Of a DNA stretch of 15,796 nucleotides, positions 1 through 6,926 are shown piece after piece (positions within the stretch are counted from its first letter, which is position 1; the number at the start of each line of letters is the position of its first letter). The notes beneath the pieces were generated by a model, which worked only from the letters and a program-made list of their open reading frames with translations, was not told where the DNA came from and did not search any database. Both the position numbers and the translations under genes were made by a program. The stretch lies in NCBI GenBank assembly GCA_900757905.1, contig CAAEPN010000222.1, positions 1 to 15,796 of the forward strand, written 5' to 3'. The DNA is from Clostridia bacterium (GTDB taxonomy: Bacteria > Bacillota > Clostridia > Oscillospirales > CAG-382).

Positions 1-513
1 ACCCGGCAGAATGACCGCCCACGACGTTCCGTAAATATGCAGCCACTCGGCAACCAATCGGTTTGGTACAAGCGTTACCTGATATGGCATTAGCATTAAT
101 ATGATGTACACAAACAGAACGATCTCGCGTCCTTTGGAGCGGTATCGCGTGAGCCCATAAGCGGCAAGACACGCAACAATCGTCTGAAAAGCCATGATCG
201 GCACAGTGTACTTTACGGAATTCCAGAACTTGAACAGGTATTCCGGGCTTAAGAACAGAACAGTGGCATACTGCTTGAAGGAAACTTTATCCGGAATGAA
301 TTTTAAGGTAGTTTGCTCGGCTATGTATGAATTACCGCTTCCTGCACCGGAAAATATCTTTCCGTAATTGGAGCTTAATTCCGACTGCGTAAAAAACGAA
401 CCGGATATGGTGAGGATCGTCGGCGCAAGAAAGGCGAACGCCACCAAAAGCAGTAGCAGCGCTGCGATCCAAGCGACAACCGTTTTTCGGATATAATGCT
501 TTCTTTCGCTCAT
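1..513 (-). CDS. Carbohydrate ABC transporter permease, MalG-like (partial, C-terminus outside window)
   Basis: Inner-membrane permease subunit of a binding-protein-dependent sugar importer. Only the first 171 codons are present; the frame stays open to the window edge. I read a start ATG at 513, a first membrane segment at about residues 9-35, an extracytoplasmic stretch, a second segment at about 98-120, and the family signature MLMPYQVTLVPNRLV followed by WAVILPG just before the edge, typical of MalG-type (BPD_transp_1) permeases. The start overlaps the stop of the MalF-like gene by four bases (ATGA), which implies translational coupling and formation of one heterodimeric channel. The EAA loop that contacts the ATPase is beyond the edge. 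The substrate cannot be told from the permease alone. The family call is firm; the sugar is unknown. Confidence 0.88.
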   Translation of the reverse strand, partial: MSERKHYIRKTVVAWIAALLLLLVAFAFLAPTILTISGSFFTQSELSSNYGKIFSGAGSGNSYIAEQTTLKFIPDKVSFKQYATVLFLSPEYLFKFWNSVKYTVPIMAFQTIVACLAAYGLTRYRSKGREIVLFVYIILMLMPYQVTLVPNRLVAEWLHIYGTSWAVILPG

Positions 514-1463
514 TCCTCCACATCCTTTCCGTATTTGTCGTCCGCGAAGAACAGTATGCCGATGATGAGAACCATGACGATAGCCATGATAATGGCGGCA
601 GCGGACAACTTCTGATAGTCAAGGCTTGCAAAGGTGTTGTTCATATAGTGCTGAAGCATATACAGGCTTTCATACGGCACATCGCCGGAAAGCAGATAGA
701 CCTCACGGAATATCTTGAACGAGTTGATGAGCGACATGATAGCCACAAACAAAATCGTTGAGGATAGATACCGCAGCTTTATGCTGAAAAACTGGCGAAT
801 CGGGCCGGCGCCTTCGACGCGTGCAACCTCTAAGATATCGTTCGGGATGTTGTTGAGCGCCGCTAAAAACAAGATCATGTTGTAGCCTAAATTCTTCCAC
901 AAGAACAGCAGTACGACCACCCATATGCCCTGCGGCGACTTCATCCAGTCGATTTTTTCAACGCCAAAGTTGGCAAGAAAGCCGTTGACAGTACCATTAT
1001 AATGGAAAAGGACCTGCCAAATGAGCACGATAGAGGCAACCGGCACCATCATTGGCGATAAGAAGAACGACCGGAGCTTGCTCTGCATCGGGATCTTGCA
1101 GTTGAGCGCCATGGCAAGAAGAAGCGACAGCACCACTGCAAGCGGTACGCTGACAAAAGAGAAGCGAAGCGTGTTATAGGCCGCCGTTTTAAAGGAATAA
1201 TTCTGGAAAAGTTTTATGTAGTTTTCAAGTCCGACAAATTCTTTTTGTACCGGATTGTTGATGAGGGAATAATAAATGATAACGATAAACGGAATAATGA
1301 AGAAGACTAACACGCCGATAAGGCTTGGCGCAAGAAATGCAGCGGAAACCGCCTTGGCTTTTCTTAGCTCTTTCCGGCCGCGCTTGCTTAGCGTTTCATC
1401 CACACGCGGCTTTTTTATCTTTGGTTTATTTTCCTTTTTATTAAATGTACTTATTAATTTCAT
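510..1463 (-). CDS. Carbohydrate ABC transporter permease, MalF-like
   Basis: Partner permease of the sugar importer, 317 residues from the ATG at 1463. A basic N-terminal tail (about residues 9-37, many Lys/Arg) precedes a first membrane segment at 41-65; further segments lie near 100-120, 135-155, 178-203, 235-250 and 288-306. The cytoplasmic EAA loop is visible as EVARVEGAGPIRQFFSIKL (212-230), but the usual Pro after IxL is Arg231. An in-frame TTG lies at 1487, but it sits on the GGGAGG ribosome binding site and has no site of its own, so I chose the ATG; its spacing from GGGAGG is long (about 16 nt). A sigma-A-like promoter lies about 90 bases upstream, and the next permease overlaps by 4 bases. 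No solute-binding protein gene precedes it. Confidence 0.9.
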   Translation of the reverse strand: MKLISTFNKKENKPKIKKPRVDETLSKRGRKELRKAKAVSAAFLAPSLIGVLVFFIIPFIVIIYYSLINNPVQKEFVGLENYIKLFQNYSFKTAAYNTLRFSFVSVPLAVVLSLLLAMALNCKIPMQSKLRSFFLSPMMVPVASIVLIWQVLFHYNGTVNGFLANFGVEKIDWMKSPQGIWVVVLLFLWKNLGYNMILFLAALNNIPNDILEVARVEGAGPIRQFFSIKLRYLSSTILFVAIMSLINSFKIFREVYLLSGDVPYESLYMLQHYMNNTFASLDYQKLSAAAIIMAIVMVLIIGILFFADDKYGKDVEE

Positions 1464-1550
1464 TTTACTGTAAGGCGTACCTCCCAAAGCAGTCGAGCGT
1501 TTCTATTTGCTCATAGGACGAAAAATCATCTTAAAATGTTCCACAGTATT

Positions 1551-1579
1551 ATTATATATTTTAAATATTAACAAGTAAA
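1551..1579 (-). promoter_or_regulatory. Sigma-A-type promoter for the sugar permease operon
   Basis: On the minus strand a -35 TTTACT (1574-1579) is followed after exactly 17 bases by a perfect -10 TATAAT (1551-1556). Transcription should start near 1544, giving a leader of about 80 nt before the MalF-like ATG. The 1464-1692 stretch is AT-rich and otherwise holds no gene that I can support. The promoter shows that the permeases can be transcribed without a preceding gene. Confidence 0.65.
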
Positions 1580-1692
1580 TGCCACGTTTACAAATATCAA
1601 GATTTCTGCGCGTTTAATTTCTTATTTTTTTATTAAATTCACGCCGGTGTCACTTATTTTTCGACAAACATCAGCTACCACGAAAAAAGTGC

Positions 1693-1728
1693 AAAAAAAG
1701 ACACCGGTAAAGTCATACCGATGTCTTT
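1693..1728 (-). terminator. Rho-independent terminator of the ferredoxin gene
   Basis: The minus-strand RNA forms a 13-bp stem from AAAGACAUCGGUA and UACCGGUGUCUUU (one G-U pair) around a 6-base loop, running directly into seven U residues. It lies about 60 bases after the ferredoxin stop. A smaller 7-bp hairpin (TTTGCCG, loop of five, CGGCAAA; 1747-1765) lies between the stop and this terminator. Confidence 0.9.
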
Positions 1729-1789
1729 CTTTGTAAGCATAAGGCGTTTGCCGCTATACGGCAAAAGTTGCAGTATTGCAAGAATACAA

Positions 1790-1960
1790 TTACTGAGCAG
1801 CGGGAGCCTCAACGGGACATACGCTTGCGCAGGTACCGCAATCGATGCATTCATCTGCGTTGATTTCGTACTTACCGTCCTTTTCTGCAATGCAGGATAC
1901 GGGACATTCGTCCGCACATGCGCCGCAAGCGATGCATGCGTCAGAAATCTGATATGCCAT
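1790..1960 (-). CDS. Clostridial-type 2[4Fe-4S] ferredoxin
   Basis: Small cytoplasmic low-potential electron carrier of 56 residues, the usual size for clostridial ferredoxins; it typically serves pyruvate:ferredoxin oxidoreductase, hydrogenase or Rnf-type partners. Two cluster-binding motifs CxxCxxCxxxCP are intact, with Cys9/12/15/19 and Cys38/41/44/48; Cys23 is an additional cysteine. The start ATG at 1960 has a GGAGG site at about 9 bases spacing. It has its own extended -10 promoter just upstream and a strong terminator downstream, so it is at least partly monocistronic although it follows ribU in the same direction. The gene is easily missed because of its length and because a longer out-of-frame open frame overlaps it. 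Confidence 0.96.
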   Translation of the reverse strand: MAYQISDACIACGACADECPVSCIAEKDGKYEINADECIDCGTCASVCPVEAPAAQ

Positions 1961-1991
1961 TCGGATACACCTCCATCCATGTTATAAAAAA

Positions 1992-2018
1992 ATTATATCA
2001 TACATCCGCGAAAATCAA
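1992..2018 (-). promoter_or_regulatory. Extended -10 promoter for the ferredoxin gene
   Basis: Minus strand carries TG-A-TATAAT (extended -10, 1992-2000) with a short-spaced (15 base) -35-like TTGATT at 2013-2018. The leader would be only about 25 nt. No terminator was seen between the ribU stop and this promoter, so readthrough from ribU is also possible. Confidence 0.6.
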
Positions 2019-2044
2019 ATGATATTATATGACTTTTATGTAAA

Positions 2045-2614
2045 CTATTTATGCAAATATCCATGAAATTTCCGGTAAAGCAAACGAAAGAGCAATAACG
2101 TCACGAAAGAAACGGCAACATTCTTGATAAGATTGAACGGAATAACGCCGGCAAGGATATAAGTTTCCGCACCGCCTAACTCCGAAAAGTTGACAAAAGC
2201 GGAATACATCGGAATCATAAGGAAGAAATTGACAAGAACAGCAGCTATGACCTGAAAAACCGAGCCGAGAAGCAAAGAAAATGCAACCGAATGCACAAGA
2301 TCAAGCGCCTTAAACAGGTAGCGATGCAATAATCCAACGGCAAAAACAAATGTGCCGTTTATCAAAAAATTGGACAGCTCGCCAATCATCGCCGTCGAGG
2401 TAACCGCAAGGTGAAGCAGATTTTTGATAAGCGCCACAAGAAGTCCGGAAATCGGCGAAAGAACGACCGACGCAAACAACGCAGGCACATCGGAAAGGTC
2501 AAGGTCGAGCCACGGGAAAGCGGCTAAAATCGGAAACTTTGGAAACAGAAACAGAACAAAGGCCATTGCCGACAGAATGCCGACAAGAACCGTCTTTTTT
2601 AAGCTTTTTTGCAT
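2045..2614 (-). CDS. ribU: Riboflavin ECF transporter S component RibU
   Basis: Membrane substrate-binding (S) subunit of an energy-coupling-factor riboflavin importer; it works with a shared EcfA/EcfA'/EcfT module that is not in this window. The protein has 189 residues, normal for RibU, and about six hydrophobic segments. Recognisable features are the N-terminal segment with AMAFVLFLFP (about 16-25), the L-DLSDVPALFAS block (39-49), GLLVALIKNLLHL (57-69) and the GELSNFLING block (78-87), all typical of RibU. The ATG at 2614 has GAGGTG as binding site about 7 bases upstream. Control is shown directly: an FMN riboswitch and an intrinsic terminator precede it, so FMN excess should shut the gene off. 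The combination makes the assignment strong without a database search. Confidence 0.95.
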   Translation of the reverse strand: MQKSLKKTVLVGILSAMAFVLFLFPKFPILAAFPWLDLDLSDVPALFASVVLSPISGLLVALIKNLLHLAVTSTAMIGELSNFLINGTFVFAVGLLHRYLFKALDLVHSVAFSLLLGSVFQVIAAVLVNFFLMIPMYSAFVNFSELGGAETYILAGVIPFNLIKNVAVSFVTLLLFRLLYRKFHGYLHK

Positions 2615-2624
2615 AATAACACCT

Positions 2625-2660
2625 CAAAAAACAAAAATTCCCGAGATCTTTCATCTCAGG
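2625..2660 (-). terminator. Expression-platform terminator of the FMN riboswitch
   Basis: Minus-strand RNA forms an 8-bp stem, CCUGAGAU / AUCUCGGG with loop GAAAG (2640-2660), followed by AAUUUUUGUUUUUU. It ends about 10 bases before the ribU ATG, directly abutting the ribosome binding site GAGGTG. Position between aptamer and gene identifies it as the premature terminator of a transcription-attenuating riboswitch. Confidence 0.88.
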
Positions 2661-2710
2661 ACGTGAAAAGATAAGCTGTTATCCGGCAAAACTGCTTAAA
2701 TAACGCTTAC

Positions 2711-2858
2711 CACATCTTCTCTTTATCCAGACTATACTGTCGGTTCCGGAATCGTTTGCAAAACTCACCGGATCTGCGTGTGCGTAAAAGATAGGAAACG
2801 CCGCACCGCCCTCGGACTTTACCGCCGGTAGGGAAATTCTCCCTGCCCTGAAAATATG
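2711..2858 (-). promoter_or_regulatory. FMN riboswitch (RFN element) controlling ribU
   Basis: FMN-sensing mRNA leader. On the minus strand the conserved blocks appear in order: AGGGCAGGG, a GGGAGAAUUUCCC arm, ACCGGCGGUA with AGUCC, a variable GUGCG/CGCAC arm, GAUCCGGUGA...UUCCGGA, and ACCGACAGUAUAGUCUGGAU, then GAGAAGAU. The closing stem P1 is CAUAUUUUC (2850-2858) with GAAGAUGUG (2711-2719), nine pairs. The CCGG-closed arm carries an extra small hairpin (GUUU-UGC-AAAC, 2754-2764) that the minimal consensus loop lacks. A terminator follows at 2625-2660 and then ribU, so ligand binding most likely causes premature termination. No convincing promoter was pinned down between the tuf terminator and P1. 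Confidence 0.96.
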
Positions 2859-2915
2859 GTGATATGAAATTATTCCCACTCTATGGGAGCGACGCACAAA
2901 GTCTAAGCTCTATGC

Positions 2916-2955
2916 AAAAAGCCGAGAGGTGCGAACGGTTACCCGTTCGCACCTC
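2916..2955 (-). terminator. Rho-independent terminator of the str operon (after tuf)
   Basis: A perfect 13-bp stem, GAGGTGCGAACGG / CCGTTCGCACCTC with a four-base loop (2926-2955), followed after a short GC step by a run of five U on the minus-strand RNA (2916-2920). It begins about 34 bases after the tuf stop. Immediately upstream a second 6-bp hairpin, CTCCGG / CCGGAG (2953-2971), shares three bases with the terminator stem. Confidence 0.9.
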
Positions 2956-2988
2956 CGGCATCCGACCGGAGCCGGTTAATTTTGAAAA

Positions 2989-4191
2989 TTAGCCAAGGAT
3001 TTCGCTAACGACGCCGGAACCAACAGTGTGGCCGCCTTCACGAATAGCGAAACGAAGACCCTTCTCCATAGCGATAGGAGTGATGAGCTCAACGTTCATA
3101 TCTACGTTATCGCCCGGGTTGCACATTTCGGTGCCTTCCGGAAGGGTGATGATACCGGTAACGTCGGTCGTTCTGAAGTAGAACTGCGGTCTGTAGTTCG
3201 AGAAGAAGGGCTTATGACGGCCGCCTTCTTTTTCAGTAAGAACGTAAACGTGACCAACGAACTTGGTGTGCGGAGTGATGGTGCCGGGCTTTGCAAGAAC
3301 CTGTCCTCTTTCGATTTCGTTCTTTGCAATACCGCGGAGAAGAGCACCGATGTTATCGCCGGCTTCAGCGTAGTCCATCATCTTATGGAACATTTCGATA
3401 CCGGTGATAGTGGTCTTCTTAGCTTCGGGAGTGAGGCCGACGATTTCAACTTCGTCTGCCATCTTGACCTGACCTCTTTCAACACGGCCGGTAGCAACAG
3501 TACCACGGCCGGAGATGGAGAACACGTCTTCGACAGGCATAAGGAAGGGCTGGTCAGCAGCACGGTCCGGAGTCGGGATATAGTCATCAACTGCATCCAT
3601 GAGGTCGAGGATCGGCTTGTATGCCGGATCGCTCAAATCGTTGGGAGCGTCGAGAGCTGCTCTTGCGCTGCCGCGGATGATCGGAATATCGTCGCCCGGG
3701 AAGTCGTAGGAAGAGAGAAGGTCTCTGGTTTCCATTTCGACGAGGTCGAGGAGTTCTTCGTCATCAACGAGGTCGCACTTGTTAAGGAACACAACCATTG
3801 CAGGAACGCCAACCTGACGGGCGAGAAGGATGTGTTCACGAGTCTGCTGCATAGGACCGTCGGTACCAGCAACAACGAGGATAGCGCCGTCCATCTGAGC
3901 AGCACCGGTAATCATGTTCTTGACATAGTCAGCATGGCCGGGGCAGTCAACGTGAGCATAGTGACGCTTAGCGGTCTCGTACTCAACGTGACGGGTGTTG
4001 ATCGTGATACCTCTTGCTCTTTCTTCCGGAGCGTTGTCGATCTGATCGTAAGCCATGAATTCGTTAGAACCGTTCTGTAAAGAAAGGGTCTTGGTGATGG
4101 CTGCGGTAAGGGTGGTCTTGCCATGGTCAACGTGACCGATGGTACCAATGTTAACATGGGGCTTTGTTCTTTCAAATTTTGCCTTTGCCAT
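2989..4191 (-). CDS. tuf: Translation elongation factor Tu
   Basis: GTPase that delivers aminoacyl-tRNA to the ribosomal A site in the cytoplasm. It has 400 residues, normal for EF-Tu. GTP-binding motifs are intact: GHVDHGKT (19-26), switch I with RGITIN (60-65), DCPGHAD (82-88), NKCD (137-140) and GSA (174-176). Domains 2 and 3 follow with ISGRGTVATGRVERG, GGRHKPFF, YRPQFYFRTTDVTG and the final GSGVVSEILG. The C-terminal GGxTVG motif has His388 where E. coli EF-Tu has Arg. The ATG at 4191 is preceded by AGGAGG at 8 bases. It is the last gene of the str operon, has an extra consensus promoter between fusA and itself, and ends in a strong terminator. Confidence 0.99.
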   Translation of the reverse strand: MAKAKFERTKPHVNIGTIGHVDHGKTTLTAAITKTLSLQNGSNEFMAYDQIDNAPEERARGITINTRHVEYETAKRHYAHVDCPGHADYVKNMITGAAQMDGAILVVAGTDGPMQQTREHILLARQVGVPAMVVFLNKCDLVDDEELLDLVEMETRDLLSSYDFPGDDIPIIRGSARAALDAPNDLSDPAYKPILDLMDAVDDYIPTPDRAADQPFLMPVEDVFSISGRGTVATGRVERGQVKMADEVEIVGLTPEAKKTTITGIEMFHKMMDYAEAGDNIGALLRGIAKNEIERGQVLAKPGTITPHTKFVGHVYVLTEKEGGRHKPFFSNYRPQFYFRTTDVTGIITLPEGTEMCNPGDNVDMNVELITPIAMEKGLRFAIREGGHTVGSGVVSEILG

Positions 4192-4237
4192 TGTTATTTC
4201 CTCCTGTTTTAAAGTAAGTGTTTAAATTACTGGTTCA

Positions 4238-4266
4238 ATTATACTTTGAATCATCCAAAGTGTCAA
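4238..4266 (-). promoter_or_regulatory. Perfect-consensus sigma-A promoter for tuf
   Basis: Minus strand reads TTGACA (4261-4266), exactly 17 bases, TATAAT (4238-4243), lying in the 110-base fusA-tuf gap. It should give high EF-Tu transcription independent of rpsL; the start would be near 4231, about 40 bases before the ATG. The spacer contains ACTTTG...CAAAGT, a 6-bp inverted repeat with 7 bases between, and a 12-bp palindrome lies directly upstream of the -35. Confidence 0.88.
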
Positions 4267-4268
4267 TA

Positions 4269-4280
4269 TGCCGCGCGGCA
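4269..4280. repeat. 12-bp GC palindrome upstream of the tuf promoter
   Basis: The sequence TGCCGCGCGGCA is a perfect 12-bp palindrome between the fusA stop codon and the tuf -35 box, two bases from the -35. It has no loop and no T-run, so it is not a fusA terminator. It could be a protein site acting on the tuf promoter; nothing in the sequence identifies the protein. Confidence 0.5.
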
Positions 4281-4301
4281 CATTTTACACTTTGTTCATG
4301 A

Positions 4302-6413
4302 TTACTCTTTCTTGCCTCTTGCCGCAACAATGGTTTCCTGAATATTCTTCGGAACCTGTTCGTAGTGGCTCGGCTCCATAACATAGGTGCCGCGTCCCTG
4401 GGTCTTGGAACGAAGGTCGGTTGCGTAACCGAACATATTGGACAACGGAACGAATGCACGGATCTGCTGACCGCCGGCAATCGGATCCATACCCTGGATC
4501 TGGCCGCGACGGCTGTTAAGGTCACCGATAACGTCGCCCATGTAATCATCCGGGACAACAACAACAACCTTCATGATCGGCTCGGTAAGGATGGAGCCTG
4601 CCTTGCGCAGAGCTTCCTTGATAGCCATAGAACCGGCGATCTTAAATGCCATTTCGGAAGAGTCGACTTCGTGATAAGAACCGTCGTACAGAGTAACCTT
4701 GATATCGACTACCTGGTAGCCGGCAAGGACACCGCTCGTGAGAGCGCCTTGGATACCGGCATCGACCGCAGGAATATATTCCTTCGGGATAGCGCCGCCG
4801 ACGACCTTGTTTTCAAAGACGTATCCGGCACCCGGCTCGTTGGGTTCGACGTGAATCTTAACGTGACCGTACTGACCTTTACCACCGGACTGACGTGCAT
4901 ATTTCATATCCACATCGGTGCTCTTGGTGATTGCTTCCTTGTAGGAAACCTGCGGCTGACCGACGTTTGCTTCGACCTTAAATTCGCGAAGAAGTCTGTC
5001 AACGATGATTTCGAGGTGAAGCTCACCCATGCCGGCGATGATGGTCTGACCGGTTTCTTCATCGGTATAAGCCTTGAAGGTCGGGTCTTCTTCGGCAAGT
5101 TTGGACAATGCAATGCCCATCTTTTCCTGACCGGCCTTGGTCTTCGGTTCGATAGCAACACGGATAACCGGTTCCGGGAAGACCATGGATTCAAGGATAA
5201 CGGGATGGTTTTCATCGCAGAGCGTGTCGCCCGTGGTGGTGTTCTTTACGCCGATAACGGCTGCGATATCGCCGGCATAGATCTGATCGACGTCTTCGCG
5301 GTGGTTAGCGTGCATGAGAACGATACGGCCGAAGCGTTCTTTACCGTGCTTGCAGGAATTGTAGACGGTAGAACCGGCGGTGATGGTACCCGAATAGACG
5401 CGGATGAAGCACAGACGGCCGATGAACGGGTCGGTTGCAATCTTGAATGCGAGAGCCGAGAAAGGCTCTTCGTCGGAAGAATGACGAACCGTTTCGTTTT
5501 CGCCTTCGGGCAGATCCGGGTCAATACCCTTGATCGGGGGAATGTCAAGCGGCGAAGGCATGTAATCGACGATAGCGTCGAGCAGCTTCTGCACGCCCTT
5601 GTTTCTGTAGGAAGTACCGCAAACCACGGGAACCATGGTATTTGCGATGGTGGATTTACGGATAGCGCCCTTGATCTCTTCAACGGTGAGTTCTTCGCCG
5701 CCAAGATATTTTTCGAGCAGTTCCTCGTCCGTTTCAGCAACGTGTTCGAGAAGAGCTGCATGATATTCTTCGGCCTTATCCTTCATATCCGCAGGGATAT
5801 CTTCCACCTTAATATCGGTACCGAGGTCGTTCGTGAAGATGAAAGCCTTCATGAGAACGAGGTCGATAATACCGACAAAGGAATCTTCAGCACCGATCGG
5901 GAGCTGAATCGGCACGGCATTTGCATGGAGTCTCTCGTGCATCATATCGATAACACGATAGAAGTTTGCGCCCATGATGTCCATTTTGTTGACATAAGCC
6001 ATGCGCGGTACATGGTACTCATCAGCCTGACGCCAAACGGTCTCAGACTGCGGTTCAACGCCGCCCTTGGCGCAGAACACGGTTACAGAGCCATCGAGAA
6101 CCTTAAGGGAACGCTGAACTTCAACGGTGAAGTCAACGTGGCCGGGGGTGTCGATGATATTGATTCTGTGCGGAACATATTGCTTTTCCTCACCGGACCA
6201 ATAGCACGTGGTAGCAGCGGAGGTAATGGTGATACCTCTTTCCTGCTCCTGTTCCATCCAGTCCATGGTAGCGCTGCCCTCATGGGTTTCGCCGATCTTA
6301 TGGTTTTTACCGGTATAGAACAGAATGCGCTCGGTCGTCGTCGTTTTACCGGCGTCGATATGAGCCATGATACCAATATTTCTTGTGTTTTCAAGTGAAC
6401 AACTTCTCGGCAT
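4302..6413 (-). CDS. fusA: Translation elongation factor G
   Basis: GTPase that catalyses ribosomal translocation and, with ribosome recycling factor, subunit splitting. The 703 residues match the family. G motifs are clear: AHIDAGKT (17-24), RGITITSAATT (59-69), DTPGHVDF (88-95) and NKMD (142-145). Later parts show the domain II region GRLCFIRVYSG, domain III with GMGELHLEIIVDRL, domain IV with RQSGGKGQYGHV and a C-terminal domain with RRGQIQGMD. The ATG at 6413 has AAGGAG about 7 bases upstream. It sits 45 bases after rpsG and 110 bases before tuf, the classic str order. It is the housekeeping EF-G and not a TetM-type ribosome protection protein, given its syntenic position and sequence. 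Nothing appears broken. Confidence 0.99.
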   Translation of the reverse strand: MPRSCSLENTRNIGIMAHIDAGKTTTTERILFYTGKNHKIGETHEGSATMDWMEQEQERGITITSAATTCYWSGEEKQYVPHRINIIDTPGHVDFTVEVQRSLKVLDGSVTVFCAKGGVEPQSETVWRQADEYHVPRMAYVNKMDIMGANFYRVIDMMHERLHANAVPIQLPIGAEDSFVGIIDLVLMKAFIFTNDLGTDIKVEDIPADMKDKAEEYHAALLEHVAETDEELLEKYLGGEELTVEEIKGAIRKSTIANTMVPVVCGTSYRNKGVQKLLDAIVDYMPSPLDIPPIKGIDPDLPEGENETVRHSSDEEPFSALAFKIATDPFIGRLCFIRVYSGTITAGSTVYNSCKHGKERFGRIVLMHANHREDVDQIYAGDIAAVIGVKNTTTGDTLCDENHPVILESMVFPEPVIRVAIEPKTKAGQEKMGIALSKLAEEDPTFKAYTDEETGQTIIAGMGELHLEIIVDRLLREFKVEANVGQPQVSYKEAITKSTDVDMKYARQSGGKGQYGHVKIHVEPNEPGAGYVFENKVVGGAIPKEYIPAVDAGIQGALTSGVLAGYQVVDIKVTLYDGSYHEVDSSEMAFKIAGSMAIKEALRKAGSILTEPIMKVVVVVPDDYMGDVIGDLNSRRGQIQGMDPIAGGQQIRAFVPLSNMFGYATDLRSKTQGRGTYVMEPSHYEQVPKNIQETIVAARGKKE

Positions 6414-6458
6414 TTATTTTCTCCTTCAATTTATTCGCAAATTTCGCAAAAAGCAAAA

Positions 6459-6926
6459 TTAATATCTGTAGTGAGCAAAAGCCTTGTTTGCTTCCGCCAT
6501 CTTGTGGGTATCTTCGCGCTTCTTAACAGCGGAACCGAGTCCGTTTACAGCGTCGATGATTTCACCGGCAAGACGTTCAGACATATTCTTTTCGCTTCTG
6601 GCGCGCGAATAAACCGTGAGCCAACGTAAACCGAGCGTCTGTCTTCTCTCAGGTCTTACTTCGATCGGAACCTGATAAGTCGAACCGCCTACACGGCGAG
6701 CTTTAACTTCGAGAACAGGCATGATGTTTTCAAGCGCCTTCTGGAAATTTTCCAGCGGATCGCCTACTTTTTGATTGATGATCTCAAATGCGTCATATAC
6801 GATTTTCTGAGCGACACCCTTTTTGCCGTCGTACATAATGTTATTGATAAGCTTTGTTACGAGCTTAGAATTGTACAGCGGATCGGGGAGTACGTCTCTC
6901 TTGGGTACAGAACCTCTTCTTGGCAC
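6459..6926 (-). CDS. rpsG: 30S ribosomal protein S7
   Basis: Primary 16S rRNA-binding protein that nucleates assembly of the 30S head. I chose the GTG at 6926, giving 155 residues (the usual length is about 156) beginning VPRRGSVPKRDVLPDP. The open frame runs further upstream to another GTG at 6944, but that would put the AAGGAGG binding site inside the coding sequence; from 6926 the site lies 8 bases upstream. Typical blocks are YNSKLVTKLINNIMYDGKKGVAQ, VEVRPERRQTLGLRW-like (here PIEVRPERRQTLGLRW) and the C-terminal KREDTHKMAEANKAFAHYRY. S7 is the translational repressor of the str operon in E. coli; here the unusually long structured spacer before this gene would be the place for such control. 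Confidence 0.98.
   Translation of the reverse strand: MPRRGSVPKRDVLPDPLYNSKLVTKLINNIMYDGKKGVAQKIVYDAFEIINQKVGDPLENFQKALENIMPVLEVKARRVGGSTYQVPIEVRPERRQTLGLRWLTVYSRARSEKNMSERLAGEIIDAVNGLGSAVKKREDTHKMAEANKAFAHYRY

Noticed and set aside
332..631. Short minus-strand frame over the permease junction
   Set aside because: Out of frame with both permeases, whose ATGA overlap is clear.
1641..1650. Near-palindrome ACGCCGGTGT upstream of the permease promoter
   Set aside because: Only 8 of 10 positions are symmetric and it lies about 60 bases above the -35, so I could not call it an operator.
1464..1789. Small genes in the AT-rich gap between the permease and ferredoxin genes
   Set aside because: Only very short frames without ribosome binding sites occur; the region is explained by a promoter and a terminator.
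1675..1980. A 101-codon minus-strand frame over the ferredoxin region
   Set aside because: It runs out of frame over the ferredoxin gene and through its terminator; the 56-residue ferredoxin in another frame is clearly the real product.
3028..4080. A 350-codon open frame on the plus strand opposite tuf
   Set aside because: Antisense of EF-Tu caused by its biased codon use; no domain recognised.
4365..6398. A 677-codon open frame on the plus strand opposite fusA
   Set aside because: It is the antisense of a highly conserved EF-G gene; its protein has no recognisable domain and it has no ribosome binding site that I can support.
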